This document shows positions 32,801 through 39,971 of a stretch of DNA of 58,097 nt, one piece after another. Source of the stretch: a virus; the IMG/VR virus record IMGVR_UViG_3300030508_000030, positions 1-58,097 of that record. One strand, given 5' to 3'. The notes beneath the pieces were generated by a model that worked only from the letters and a program-made list of their open reading frames with translations, searched no databases and was not told the origin of the DNA. The first letter of the stretch is position 1. Each line of letters starts with the position of its first letter. Both the position numbers and the translations under genes were made by a program.

Positions 32801-34870
32801 AGCAGTATTAACAGCGAACCCTACACCAGTAGCGCCCCAAGCTGCTTTACTAACGTTACCTCCTAAAGTCAGACCACCGTTGATACTCGCGCCTCCTGTT
32901 AAGATACTTAAAGCATACTGATTACCCGTAAAAGTAACATTTGTTCCGGCAGTCGGTGCAGAGCTTATGACCACAGTACCCAAGTTACCGCTATAAGTCG
33001 CTGCATTTGTTGCCGACACTGTACCGCCGTTTAAGTAGATACCTGTAGCAAAAATATTAGCACTTGTTCCCAAAGTAGATGTGTCTACCACACTTTGGTT
33101 TACGTAGATAGGAGAAGTCTGGGAATCCAAGCTTGTAGGAGAGTTGAACGTACCTATCGATGTTAACTGACTGTTGTTTACGAACACAGTGTTGTCAAAA
33201 GTGTGTACCCCTGTCCACGTCGGTGCAATTGTTTGGTCTAAAGCTGGAGCAGAATCACTGGTCATGAAAGTGGTAGCTGTTCCGTTCACAGCAGTCAGCC
33301 CTACAGAAGCAGATGGGTTTGCAGATATTGGCAGCGCGGCCGAAGTTATAAAACCAGAGGGGTTACCAATAAGAGGGTACGCGTCTGTTATACCGTAACC
33401 GGCCAAAGTAGTGGCTGCAAGAGCCAGTGTTCCGTTAGCATCTGGTAGCGTGTAGACACGGCTTGCTGTTAGTCCTGATCCTGAGAACGTTTTCGAGAAA
33501 CCGGAAGCACCCATCCAAGTAAGACCAGTAGATAAGTGGTATAAGTTGTCACCACCTATAGGCGTTGTAGGGGCTACTGTCTGTGTAGGTAAAAATATAT
33601 AGCCACTACCCGTTGTGCCGGTCACTATGTAATTTTGTGCAGATATGGCGGTTGTAGTGGCGTTTCCATTGTTGGATATAGTCTGTAGAGTCGCACTGCC
33701 ATTCATAGGGGTGAATCCCAAAGCTCCCGTTACGTCGCCTGAAGATAGTGTTACCGCCCCTGCCCTTGTATTAAAAGAGCTAACGCCAGTGACAAGGCCG
33801 CCAATGTTTCCGTCTAACTTTTGAATGGCCGAGATTATGGAGTCTGTAGATGAAACTATGCCTGCGCCAGCGGCATAAGCGGTCAGGGTGGCACCGATAG
33901 CCCTACTGTTAAGGAAATATAAGTTTCCGTTTTCTGTTACAAGAGAAGTGTCGTAGTCGCCGTCAGTCGCTGCGACGTTGCCGGTCCTCCCTAAAACACT
34001 TGTGACCGGTACCGGTACTGCTGATACTGTGCCGTCAGCACTGGTTTGAAGAAATGATGTCGAGCTACTGTTCGCAAGCTGTGGTAGTTTTAATGCTGAA
34101 GACCAGTCTATAGATATTAGCGCCCCTATTTTTAATTGCCTGTTCGCGAAGTCTGCCGCGGCTGATGCGCTAACGTCATTTATGACGACGCCGCCCTTTA
34201 TAGTAGGTGTCGTCACAGTTCCGGCGAGATCTCCAGACGAGAAAGTTTTCTGTGTAGCCCATCCGCCGAGGGTGAAAGGCGTTACAAAGTTGGTGTTGTT
34301 GGCTTCCGCGTTCGTGTCCGATTGTGTCGCCTGGTACGCGAACTCGCCCATGTATATCCATTGGGTGCCGTCGCTGTAATAAATGCCTACCGGGTAGTAC
34401 GTACCACCGAGCGACCCTGGGAGCCATTTTGTGCCTTGCGAATTTAGAACGAAGTATGTTTGATTAGCTACAGTTGTCGGGTCTGGCAGCGCGCTATAGT
34501 TAGTGACGTGGTGAGGTATTATCATGTCAGGCAACTGATTAGACGGCACTATTCCATCCACCAGATCGGCCTTGGCCGTCAGCAAGGTGTCCACTTGTGT
34601 TTTCTCGTAGTAGTTTACCTTCTCCGCCTCCCAGACTGGATCCTCTTCAACAGTCACCGTCCCAGGCGCGGAAAGAATTTTAGGGATCAGGCCACCGTCG
34701 CTTATGTCGTCCTTGTACCAGTACTCGGTGAGTATGTTTGATGTGTCTATTATGTATACGCTCATGCCGGGATACCTCGACTGCATAACTATGTCAGCAT
34801 TAGCCTCATCGACCGAAGTGTAGTAATCAGGCTTGTATGGGCCCGGGATGTACGTATTTTGATAGAACAT
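26858..34870 (-). CDS. Giant repetitive tail fibre (2670 aa)
   Basis: The N-terminus carries a short form of the shared adaptor (YYTSVDEANADIVMQSRYPG, EYWYKDDISDGGL), then a linker with LGRTGNVAATDGDYD-type fibre motifs. From about residue 600 on there are at least eleven copies of a module of about 100 residues: DNSTAASGTVSATTAFNSF, PTLAATNTGVTYSG, VYIAGAPTAGTNVTFTG, YALYV, then a Gly/Asn linker. A second type (THSVLANLVVNPLGTVTSGG, ATLYVNGAGSGG) occurs about five times. This is a long trimeric fibre shaft with no enzyme domain seen. The C-terminus is a short beta-rich domain. There is no signal peptide. Confidence 0.85.
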   Translation of the reverse strand: MFYQNTYIPGPYKPDYYTSVDEANADIVMQSRYPGMSVYIIDTSNILTEYWYKDDISDGGLIPKILSAPGTVTVEEDPVWEAEKVNYYEKTQVDTLLTAKADLVDGIVPSNQLPDMIIPHHVTNYSALPDPTTVANQTYFVLNSQGTKWLPGSLGGTYYPVGIYYSDGTQWIYMGEFAYQATQSDTNAEANNTNFVTPFTLGGWATQKTFSSGDLAGTVTTPTIKGGVVINDVSASAAADFANRQLKIGALISIDWSSALKLPQLANSSSTSFLQTSADGTVSAVPVPVTSVLGRTGNVAATDGDYDTSLVTENGNLYFLNSRAIGATLTAYAAGAGIVSSTDSIISAIQKLDGNIGGLVTGVSSFNTRAGAVTLSSGDVTGALGFTPMNGSATLQTISNNGNATTTAISAQNYIVTGTTGSGYIFLPTQTVAPTTPIGGDNLYHLSTGLTWMGASGFSKTFSGSGLTASRVYTLPDANGTLALAATTLAGYGITDAYPLIGNPSGFITSAALPISANPSASVGLTAVNGTATTFMTSDSAPALDQTIAPTWTGVHTFDNTVFVNNSQLTSIGTFNSPTSLDSQTSPIYVNQSVVDTSTLGTSANIFATGIYLNGGTVSATNAATYSGNLGTVVISSAPTAGTNVTFTGNQYALSILTGGASINGGLTLGGNVSKAAWGATGVGFAVNTAIYTDTSTAASGTVSTTTAFSSFATPTLATTNTAVTYNGVVTNVYIAGTPIAGSNVTIPNLYAMYVAAGTSQFQGNVVASANLQTGLTLAIGTTTGGAKLAVAGNFASSTLWGANGIQSRFQSATYTDNITAASGTVSTTTVFNSFATPTLAATNTGVTYSGILANVYIASAPIAGTNVTATGTLYALYAASGNVGIVNNLSVGSSLSTVSRFSVGSGLTIPQWGTNGPGFAFQNATFTDSSTAASGTVAATTGIYTIATPVIAATNTNVTYSGTVASLYLTGAPIAGTNVTFTGSQYALYIAGSGAYVTHGLTVGAGGNTSAWGINGPGLQVIGSNYTDTSTAASATVSSAMMNTFGTPTIIATNTGVTYTTASTVYINAAPAAGTNVTITNPYALIVNTGNTYLGGGLLVGSANTAPSSGNLIVAGVSTGVRYNPTNLSFASPASGFVGFRNAYTATTAQYTLTANDNYAQNIFGYSSVTTAATGTHAMLANVAINPLNSVTSGGATVTTTASLYVNGAGSGGSSNYAYYSPSGNTYFGGRVGIQSTSIGNSWLTVGGTGGIAPWGTTGSIFNVVASTITDNSTAASGTVSATTAFNSFGIPTLAATNTGVIYSGAVSTVYIGGAPTIGSNVTLSGTAYALYVGASNVYFGNSSTTLTVNRINLPGNSYSTGIIGTAGNLLSVSAGTITDTFTAASGTVANYAVSGIGASTLAASNTAITYTNAATFYIAGAPTTGTNVAITNPYSLYVAGGNTLFASGTSVVFSTIVFGSTNSSGNANFLASGGRTSVSATDSKLLFGGATTVNFRGIFNGDNASGGAISVGSSYSNVIVGSSPITTAASGTHSVLANLVVNPLGTVTSSGATVTTTATLYVNGAGSGGSSNYSIFSPSGNNYLGGSTTIGLGLTVGGATVLSGNMTLAAWGTTGVKFNVGASTFTDNSTAASGTVSGTTAFNTIQTPTLAATNTSVTYSGDIATWYVAGAPTVGTNITSTGNLYASYINSGDAYFGGYVNAIGGIHTGSKLTSNLFVEGGTGAILSQSTTGLTFGGSLSVSFRTVFNGSTSTTLASGNSYSNVIVGSSPITTFTSGTHSVLANMVVNPIGTVTSGGATVTTTATLYVNGSGSGGTSNYALFSSGTSFLGGRLGVGTNPSIGSSILSVGYSNLSQTTWGTLGAIFNSATSTITDNSTAASGTVSATTAFNSFQTPTLAATNTSVTYSGNVANVYIAGPPTAGTNVTFTGNPVALYAGGQIFSNYTRNITGTGSTTDTYENATINLSGTAGGTFFYRNQKSFTVNNSSIPTGGTSLQHIDIINNGTVGDLLYGCDITIRHQPTTGSGTYNYTTFLTNYVPAASSTTVNTWIGYGSGVNSLSTGTLTTMYGFYNPAITVTNSALGGYVGLLQGDVVGATGNVYGYYNTMTAGTNKYAIYVNGTAQSSIGGKLTLGVSSYNTAAWGTTGSILNVSGSAITDNSTAASGTVSTNTTFNSFQVPTLAAANTGVIYSGAVSTVYISGAPTIGSNVTLSGTAWAFYVNAGNTQLGGNTLIGNGAIQGNARLSISAGPTGANTTTTGVHLAVSGNTYTDNSTAVSGTATWAVQSSFGVPIFNSTNTGVTYTNAATVLILGAPTAGANATITNPYALYVAGGQAAFLGGIATSAVSTTSNFYAAGGATPGATGTTTAQFASSTVAGFRTIINGTTTAVLNANSVYANLLVGSSPITTFTSGTHSVLANLVVNPLGTVTSGGATVTLTASLYVNGAGTGGTSNYGIYVSGATANNLGSGTTTVGTLTSTARITTTRITAGGIQSTGFAGISGVNIAVPTGVITDTTSTGTVSTIYGLSSILSSALAASASGVTYTTAASLYIDGAPTAGTNVTAITNPYSLYINSGNSYLGGGLTIPVAQKVKIATGTNAIIGQVTLVAGTVTVSTTSVTASSLIFLTISTIGGTPGFHSSTIVAGTSFTINSTSSTDTSIINWWIVN
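28220..28312 (-). repeat. About 93-bp near-identical patch, copy 1
   Basis: A stretch inside the giant fibre gene (GCTGTACCTGACAGGG... to ...ATATAACTCCAGTG) recurs at about 30884-30976 with one difference (CTTAT against CCTAT). The neighbouring repeats differ much more, which suggests gene conversion or recent recombination. Confidence 0.7.
30884..30976 (-). repeat. About 93-bp near-identical patch, copy 2
   Basis: Second copy of the patch at 28220-28312, in the same orientation and about 2.66 kb away, within another fibre repeat. Confidence 0.7.
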
Positions 34871-34881
34871 CTATTTTTATT

Positions 34882-34889
34882 TTTAAATA
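34882..34889 (-). promoter_or_regulatory. TATTTAAA box
   Basis: Minus-strand GTATTTAAAAATAAAAATAG, 11 nt before the giant fibre start and directly after the terminator at 34903-34928. Confidence 0.55.
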
Positions 34890-34902
34890 CCTTTTGTACA
34901 AA

Positions 34903-34928
34903 TAAAAAAGGACACCATTTGGTGTCCT
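34903..34928 (-). terminator. Intrinsic terminator hairpin
   Basis: An 8-bp stem AGGACACC / GGTGTCCT with loop ATTT, followed on the minus strand by TTTTTA, after the tail tube stop. Confidence 0.85.
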
Positions 34929-34952
34929 CCAGAATATAGTCTCGATCGAAAA

Positions 34953-35447
34953 TTAATAGTTCAAAATCGCTGAATCGTAGGAAACATTAAGGGATACCTC
35001 AGCAATGTCGCCGTCGTTGTTCATGTCAAGCTCACCGCCGTCGAGCTCCGTGATAAACGCGCCGTTTAGCGTCCAGCTCTGAACAGGGTTTCCGCAGTCG
35101 TCTTCCATGAGAAGCGTAAGCGTCTTCTTGTAGATCGATGGGTAGCCGCCGCAGCCGGTTGCCGGGTCGTAGTGCTCTCTCTGCCACTGCCATAGCTTCT
35201 GCATAACAGAGGGCCCGACGACGTCGCGGAAGACGATTGTCATAGGTTCGAACTTGCTTGAGCCCGCGTACTTCGTGTACCCGAGCTTGTATTTTACTTC
35301 CTTCAACGAGTTGGTCACCTTAGGCCTCGCAGCTTTCACCTGGAACCTTTCTGATATACCCATCTCAGGAGGAAATATGATGGACCACATGTCCTTACGG
35401 AGCATTGGAAATTCATTTGGAATCCCGCTAAAGAGAGATGTTGGCAT
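34953..35447 (-). CDS. gp19: Tail tube protein (T4 gp19-like)
   Basis: A 164-residue tube subunit of the gp19 family. Diagnostic segments are FPMLRKDMWSIIFPPEMG, ERFQVKAARPKVTNSLKE, KYKLGYTKYAGSSKFEPMTI, FRDVVGPSVMQKLWQWQR, YKKTLTLLMEDDCGNPVQSW, LNGAFITELDGGELDM and the closing strand DIAEVSLNVSYDSA. Size and layout match T4 gp19 (163 aa). A terminator follows the gene and an upstream TATTTAAA box lies 45 nt away, so it can be made in excess, as expected for a tube protein. Confidence 0.9.
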   Translation of the reverse strand: MPTSLFSGIPNEFPMLRKDMWSIIFPPEMGISERFQVKAARPKVTNSLKEVKYKLGYTKYAGSSKFEPMTIVFRDVVGPSVMQKLWQWQREHYDPATGCGGYPSIYKKTLTLLMEDDCGNPVQSWTLNGAFITELDGGELDMNNDGDIAEVSLNVSYDSAILNY

Positions 35448-35492
35448 TTTTTAAGTTTTAATTTTTTTGGATGATTAATAATCCATTTAATT

Positions 35493-35500
35493 TTTAAATA
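35493..35500 (-). promoter_or_regulatory. TATTTAAA box
   Basis: Minus-strand ATATTTAAAAATTAAA, 45 nt before the tail tube start; a weak dyad GGAT-N8-ATCC lies between. Confidence 0.42.
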
Positions 35501-35536
35501 TTGTATATTGTTTTGTTTTTAATATACAAAATTGAA

Positions 35537-36991
35537 TTACACGTTGTGGTTCCTCTTGCCCTCTACTTTTCTCTCATCTTTCGTGTTTTCTTCTATATTT
35601 TTTTGTCCATTCATCCATGGCGTTCTTTCTTTTAGAGACGGTCCTTTTGGTAGAGATGCGACATACTGTTTGAATTTTGTTTGATCTACCCACGTTGAAT
35701 CGTGTTCAAAATTGTTTCCCTTTACATCTTTGTGCAACAAGGCGTTCCCAGTATCACTTGTTGGATCCATTTCAACAACGTCGATTTCACCATTTAATTT
35801 TGTCATCGAGAAGTGTTGGCCATCATTGTAATTTGACGAATCGTCTAAGTTAGTAATGTGGCCATTGTGGTAACCAGCTATTGCTATTTTCAAATAATTA
35901 TCAAGTGTTGGATATTCATCAGACTGGTGTAAATCAACGTCTTCCATAATTGGAGCGGCTGTTTGTTTTGGAAGTTTAGAGACGTACCTCTTGAACTCAT
36001 CGATCGACATGATGTCGTGGTCCTTGCCGCCTATTGCTCCTTCGATGTCGTAAAACACAGCGATCGCTCCGTTGCCACGGTCAAGCTCAACCATGTCATA
36101 CGTGCCGTCGTTCTTTTCGATGGTGAAGTAAGGGTCTTCGCCTTTGTATGCGGTGCCGTCCATTATGTTCTTTACGTGCCCGTTTCTCTGGCCAGCCTTT
36201 GCAACAGCGAGATAGTTTGTCAGCCCGGAGTTGGAAATGTTCGGGTTCTTGATGGAGCCCTCAGATAAAGCTGCGGGAGCTGAATCTGCTTCTGGTGCGC
36301 CTTCACTCTCGTCGCAGTCGTGAGACGATATGTTGACCTGTTTCGCGCCGCAGTCTCCACAATCGCCCATTCTGACGCCGTTTATGAAGCCTATGCCTGA
36401 GTAGTTATGGCGTTTCTTTTTTTTTGATTCGCCCATCATAACCTTTTCCCAGTTGATTGGTTCCTTGCCCATTTCCGCGCGCTTTGCATCCACCCTTGCC
36501 CTTTCGTCAGGTGTGAGTAATTTCAGGCTGCGCTTGTTTCCTATCTGGTCGTTAGTCTTATTCACCTCGGCCTTGTTCTGGTTGTTAACGAAAGCTTGTA
36601 AGGCAAGGTTGCTCAGTTGCGCCGCGCTCATGCCTTTGACCTTTTCGATGAACTCGGTTCCTTTTGGCCAACCGTCGCCGGCTTCGAGGTCGCCGTTCAG
36701 GTAGGCCTTCATCTTCTGCCCGTTCAAGGCGAAAGTGCTTCCCTTTATGCCGGCCTCTCTTGCGATCTGTCCGCGTCCGAGAGAGTTGTAAGGCTTGGGT
36801 AACGAGCTCCTGCCGAATTTGTTTATGATGTATAGAACAGCGTATTGGCTCTCGCTAAGGTCGTCGAATCCTTTTTTTATAAGGGCTTGTTTAGCGCCGA
36901 GCCTCCTTGCTGAAAGCACAGGCTCATCTTCTTTGATCAGGATCACTTTTTTGCCCGTTGTTTTTTCCAGCAGGATTATATTGTTTTGCAT
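35537..36991 (-). CDS. Hypothetical protein with duplicated C-terminal domain (484 aa)
   Basis: Not recognised. The N-terminal 190 residues are helical and basic (RRLGAKQALIKKGFDDLSES; LGRGQIAREAGIKG). Then comes a possible Zn site (Cys211, Cys214, His224, Cys226 in GDCGDCGAK...SSHDC). The C-terminal part is two related domains, about 259-345 and 365-450: NYLAVAKAGQRNGHVKNI...KRYVSKLPK and NYLKIAIAGYHNGHITNL...KQYVASLPK. It has a TATTTAAA box 12 nt upstream and lies just upstream of the tail tube gene. A virion or tail-assembly role is possible; a DNA-binding protein is equally possible. Confidence 0.6.
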   Translation of the reverse strand: MQNNIILLEKTTGKKVILIKEDEPVLSARRLGAKQALIKKGFDDLSESQYAVLYIINKFGRSSLPKPYNSLGRGQIAREAGIKGSTFALNGQKMKAYLNGDLEAGDGWPKGTEFIEKVKGMSAAQLSNLALQAFVNNQNKAEVNKTNDQIGNKRSLKLLTPDERARVDAKRAEMGKEPINWEKVMMGESKKKKRHNYSGIGFINGVRMGDCGDCGAKQVNISSHDCDESEGAPEADSAPAALSEGSIKNPNISNSGLTNYLAVAKAGQRNGHVKNIMDGTAYKGEDPYFTIEKNDGTYDMVELDRGNGAIAVFYDIEGAIGGKDHDIMSIDEFKRYVSKLPKQTAAPIMEDVDLHQSDEYPTLDNYLKIAIAGYHNGHITNLDDSSNYNDGQHFSMTKLNGEIDVVEMDPTSDTGNALLHKDVKGNNFEHDSTWVDQTKFKQYVASLPKGPSLKERTPWMNGQKNIEENTKDERKVEGKRNHNV

Positions 36992-37003
36992 TTATTTTTT
37001 AGT

Positions 37004-37011
37004 TTTAAATA
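37004..37011 (-). promoter_or_regulatory. TATTTAAA box
   Basis: Minus-strand ATATTTAAAACTAAAAAA, 12 nt before the 36991 start. Confidence 0.48.
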
Positions 37012-37015
37012 TTGA

Positions 37016-39967
37016 TTAATACCAGTTTCCGTCAGCAACATTGTACACTATCTTGTAATGGACACCGGTAACAAAAGTTGTAGGGCAATTTACGCATAAG
37101 TTGCCTCCGCTCCCCCCGGCAACGTAATAGGACACTCCGCTAATAGTATTCTCTGCAACAAATTCAACAACGTCATTATCCTTTGCGTAAGAGCCTGTAA
37201 ATAATTGCATTGTCATGCTTGATAAAGAAGATGCAGGGTTAAGTATAGTAAATGTGTTCGGGTAACAAACGGCAGTACTTGCCGCTGCTGGTGTAAGTAT
37301 GCTCTTAGCTAAAACATTAGAAGTGTTATTGCTTCCATTGTACCAATAAGGAGTATGCTTTGTGTTATCATAAAAAAACGTGCCTTCGGAAGTGCCGCCA
37401 ACCGTGTTGCCGCCAATTTTTATGCCGCCCATAACCTCTAATGTTGCGCCAGCGGAAAACGCGGTACTATTTGCCGGGTTTAACCCTATCCTCATCTGCC
37501 CCGTATTGAAAGAGCCGTAAACTAAATCATTAGGGTTTGAAGAGCCGTCAAGGCCGCCGCCAATTATTAGGCTACTGTTTACGGTTGAAGTTTGAAACCC
37601 AGCCTTGTTTCCTAAGAATATATTATGACTACCGTTTGAGGTTATACTTGTACCGGAGTAGTTCCCTAAAAACAAATTATCAGTTGCGGTATATGTTGGG
37701 GGATATAGTGCATTTTGCCCAGCGTGGTCCCCTAAAAAAATACTATATGTAGAACCTTCATTTTGCCACCCCGCAAAATTGCCTATGTATATATTTGAGT
37801 TGCCGGTATTTTCGCTTTTACCGGCACCGGTACCCCATGCATAATTATGCAGTCCCGAAGATATGCCGCTTAATGCACCAGGTCCCCACGCATAATTATC
37901 TGTTGCTCCTTGTGTACTTGTGTCGTTTCCACTGCCGCCTATAAACTGGTTCGCGCCAAAATTATCAAGCTTTAAAACCGTTGGCGGCACGTTCATCCTT
38001 ACCATTGAACGAAAGTCAGATGTGGTAGGTATTTTTCTTGACTGTATTACCGTGTTGTAAACAATATCATGCTCACTCTGTATGGGGTGTATTTGGTCAC
38101 TCCAGTTGCCTGTGACACCAAGCTGCTGCGTAGGCGTGTATGTGTCAATGTAGGAGGTTGGGTAATTTGTAGAAATCCAGTTTGACAAAGTGGATAGTGA
38201 TATTCCGTAATTTTCCCAAATTTGGTTCATATTCACCACGGTAATGCCAGCAGCAGTGAGCGTACTTACAATGGTGCCATAATCTGTATACAAGTTTGAA
38301 TAAGAATATGCAACGTCATTCCTACCTATACACAGCAATACGTATTTTGGTGCCAAAGAAATAATTTCGGGAAGCCTGTTTACCACGTCTCTTACCCCTT
38401 CGCTGCCGCCTATGGCCACTACGGAGGGGTAAAAGAAGTTTGCTAACTTTTGCGGCCACCTGCTGTTAAAACCATTGGCTACGTATGTACCCTTGCTGTC
38501 GCATGTAACATACATATTTGCCCCGATCAGTTCGTTGCTTGATATGCCCATGCTGTCTACCGTAAAAGCTCCTGTATTGGCAACAAAGCCAAAACGCCCA
38601 GTGTTAGGTGTTCCTTGGTTAGTTCCGTTTGTGTTATAAGCGAATGCGCATTTAACCCAACCTGCTGCCGTTGTGGCATCAAGCGCGTAACAATATATGC
38701 TGTCAATATCCCGTTCCAAATCAATAACAATCTTGTCGTTTGTGCTAATAGTCAGATGTCCTGCACTTGTTGCCTGCACGCTTGGTGTATATGTGCCGCC
38801 GGACAGGTCTGTTGAGGTCAAGGTAAGGTAACCCGTTGAGGCATCCACTTGCGCATACAATGAAAACCCTTCATACACGTTCGTGCTGTGTATGCCAATC
38901 CCAATTTTTGCGCTTGTGTTGGTTGCTATTATTCTTGCAAAGAAATTCCATTTTTCCAGCATGGAATAATAATTATAATCCGCGCTTGGCAAATTGCCAC
39001 TGCTGTACGTAACAACCAATTTGCCGCCGCTTATAGTTGGCGTGGCACCGTTGGCAGTCCAATTTGTAGTATTAACCCAAGTGTTGGTAGCGAATATAGT
39101 ACCCAAGCCATGCGCTGCCGCACTGCCGCCACCGCTTGCCGCTGCCCAACTGGTGGCCGTACCGTTAGTGGTTAAAAACTTTCCACTGTTGCCAGTTTGG
39201 CTTGGCACGGCGGTATTTACCGCATTGGTTACATCGCTTTTTACCGCCAAGGTATCACCGGGCTTGCTTGGCCAATACATTGTAGTGGCTGTGCTTAAAG
39301 GGGTTGGGTTGGGGTAAACAAAAAAGTTATTTGCGCCTGCTATCTGCCCAAACACCCCTGTTGTAACAAGTCCGTTGGCTGTTATGCTGTTTGTTGTTGT
39401 GCCGCTAACACCTGTTATTGCCTGCAATGTGGCATCCGTTATACCGTACCCGCTTAAGGTAGTTGGTGTGCCTGTAATTTTGCTCCAAGAAAATGTAGTA
39501 ATCCAACTTGGGTTTGTATAGCTACCCGACAATTGCGGGTAACGGGCATCGTTATTTGATTGTGTTGTATAACCGCTTGGGTTTGTTGAATTGTAAGGCG
39601 TATAACCCAAAGCAGTGGTTACATTGCTGCTGGTAATACCTGTAAGGAAATTAGACGGGTTACCGCTCAACGGGTAAGCATCTGTAATACCATAACCCGA
39701 AAGTGTCGTTGGCTTGCCTGTTATCGCGCTCCACGCAGTAGAGCCACCAGACATGTGGTTATGTATGTAATTGTATATAGCGTAAGACGTAGGCACGGTC
39801 GTATGATCATTACCAGCGAGCGAGGAATCGTCCAGCACGCCGCTCAAGCTGAAACCGTTTATGATCAGTGTTTGCTTCGCGTTCACAATATTACCTTGTA
39901 CGACGTTCTGTGCACCAACTTTTATTATAGAGAATGCAATTAATAATGACAGTAATAATTTTTTCAT
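37016..39967 (-). CDS. Fibre-like protein with signal peptide and SGNH hydrolase domain (983 aa)
   Basis: The N-terminus is a Sec signal peptide (KKLLLSLLIAFSIIKVGA, then Gln). Fibre-like SGYGITDAYPLSGNP and TALGYTPYN repeats follow. An SGNH (GDSL) hydrolase domain spans about residues 485-640: Ser491 in TCDSKG, Asn550 in GRND and the pair Asp624/His627 in DQIHP. It probably deacetylates a surface glycan. The C-terminal part has Hep/Hag-like repeats (NYAWGPGALSG, NYAWGTGAGKS, IYIGNFAGW, IFLGDHAGQ) and a Cys-containing cap. Its first ~125 residues closely match the 41959-44325 protein. A signal peptide on a fibre protein is unusual. Confidence 0.82.
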   Translation of the reverse strand: MKKLLLSLLIAFSIIKVGAQNVVQGNIVNAKQTLIINGFSLSGVLDDSSLAGNDHTTVPTSYAIYNYIHNHMSGGSTAWSAITGKPTTLSGYGITDAYPLSGNPSNFLTGITSSNVTTALGYTPYNSTNPSGYTTQSNNDARYPQLSGSYTNPSWITTFSWSKITGTPTTLSGYGITDATLQAITGVSGTTTNSITANGLVTTGVFGQIAGANNFFVYPNPTPLSTATTMYWPSKPGDTLAVKSDVTNAVNTAVPSQTGNSGKFLTTNGTATSWAAASGGGSAAAHGLGTIFATNTWVNTTNWTANGATPTISGGKLVVTYSSGNLPSADYNYYSMLEKWNFFARIIATNTSAKIGIGIHSTNVYEGFSLYAQVDASTGYLTLTSTDLSGGTYTPSVQATSAGHLTISTNDKIVIDLERDIDSIYCYALDATTAAGWVKCAFAYNTNGTNQGTPNTGRFGFVANTGAFTVDSMGISSNELIGANMYVTCDSKGTYVANGFNSRWPQKLANFFYPSVVAIGGSEGVRDVVNRLPEIISLAPKYVLLCIGRNDVAYSYSNLYTDYGTIVSTLTAAGITVVNMNQIWENYGISLSTLSNWISTNYPTSYIDTYTPTQQLGVTGNWSDQIHPIQSEHDIVYNTVIQSRKIPTTSDFRSMVRMNVPPTVLKLDNFGANQFIGGSGNDTSTQGATDNYAWGPGALSGISSGLHNYAWGTGAGKSENTGNSNIYIGNFAGWQNEGSTYSIFLGDHAGQNALYPPTYTATDNLFLGNYSGTSITSNGSHNIFLGNKAGFQTSTVNSSLIIGGGLDGSSNPNDLVYGSFNTGQMRIGLNPANSTAFSAGATLEVMGGIKIGGNTVGGTSEGTFFYDNTKHTPYWYNGSNNTSNVLAKSILTPAAASTAVCYPNTFTILNPASSLSSMTMQLFTGSYAKDNDVVEFVAENTISGVSYYVAGGSGGNLCVNCPTTFVTGVHYKIVYNVADGNWY
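39752..39967 (-). repeat. 216-bp duplicated 5' gene segment, copy 1
   Basis: The first 216 bp of the SGNH fibre gene align without gaps to 44110-44325, the first 216 bp of another signal-peptide fibre gene. The start-codon end is identical over more than 40 bp. This indicates fairly recent copying of the secretion and adaptor segment. Confidence 0.8.
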
Positions 39968-39971
39968 TAAT

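Noticed and set aside
26858-34870. CRISPR array or satellite DNA
   Set aside because: Repeats are coding, in one frame, diverged and about 300 bp long with no short constant repeat and spacer pattern.
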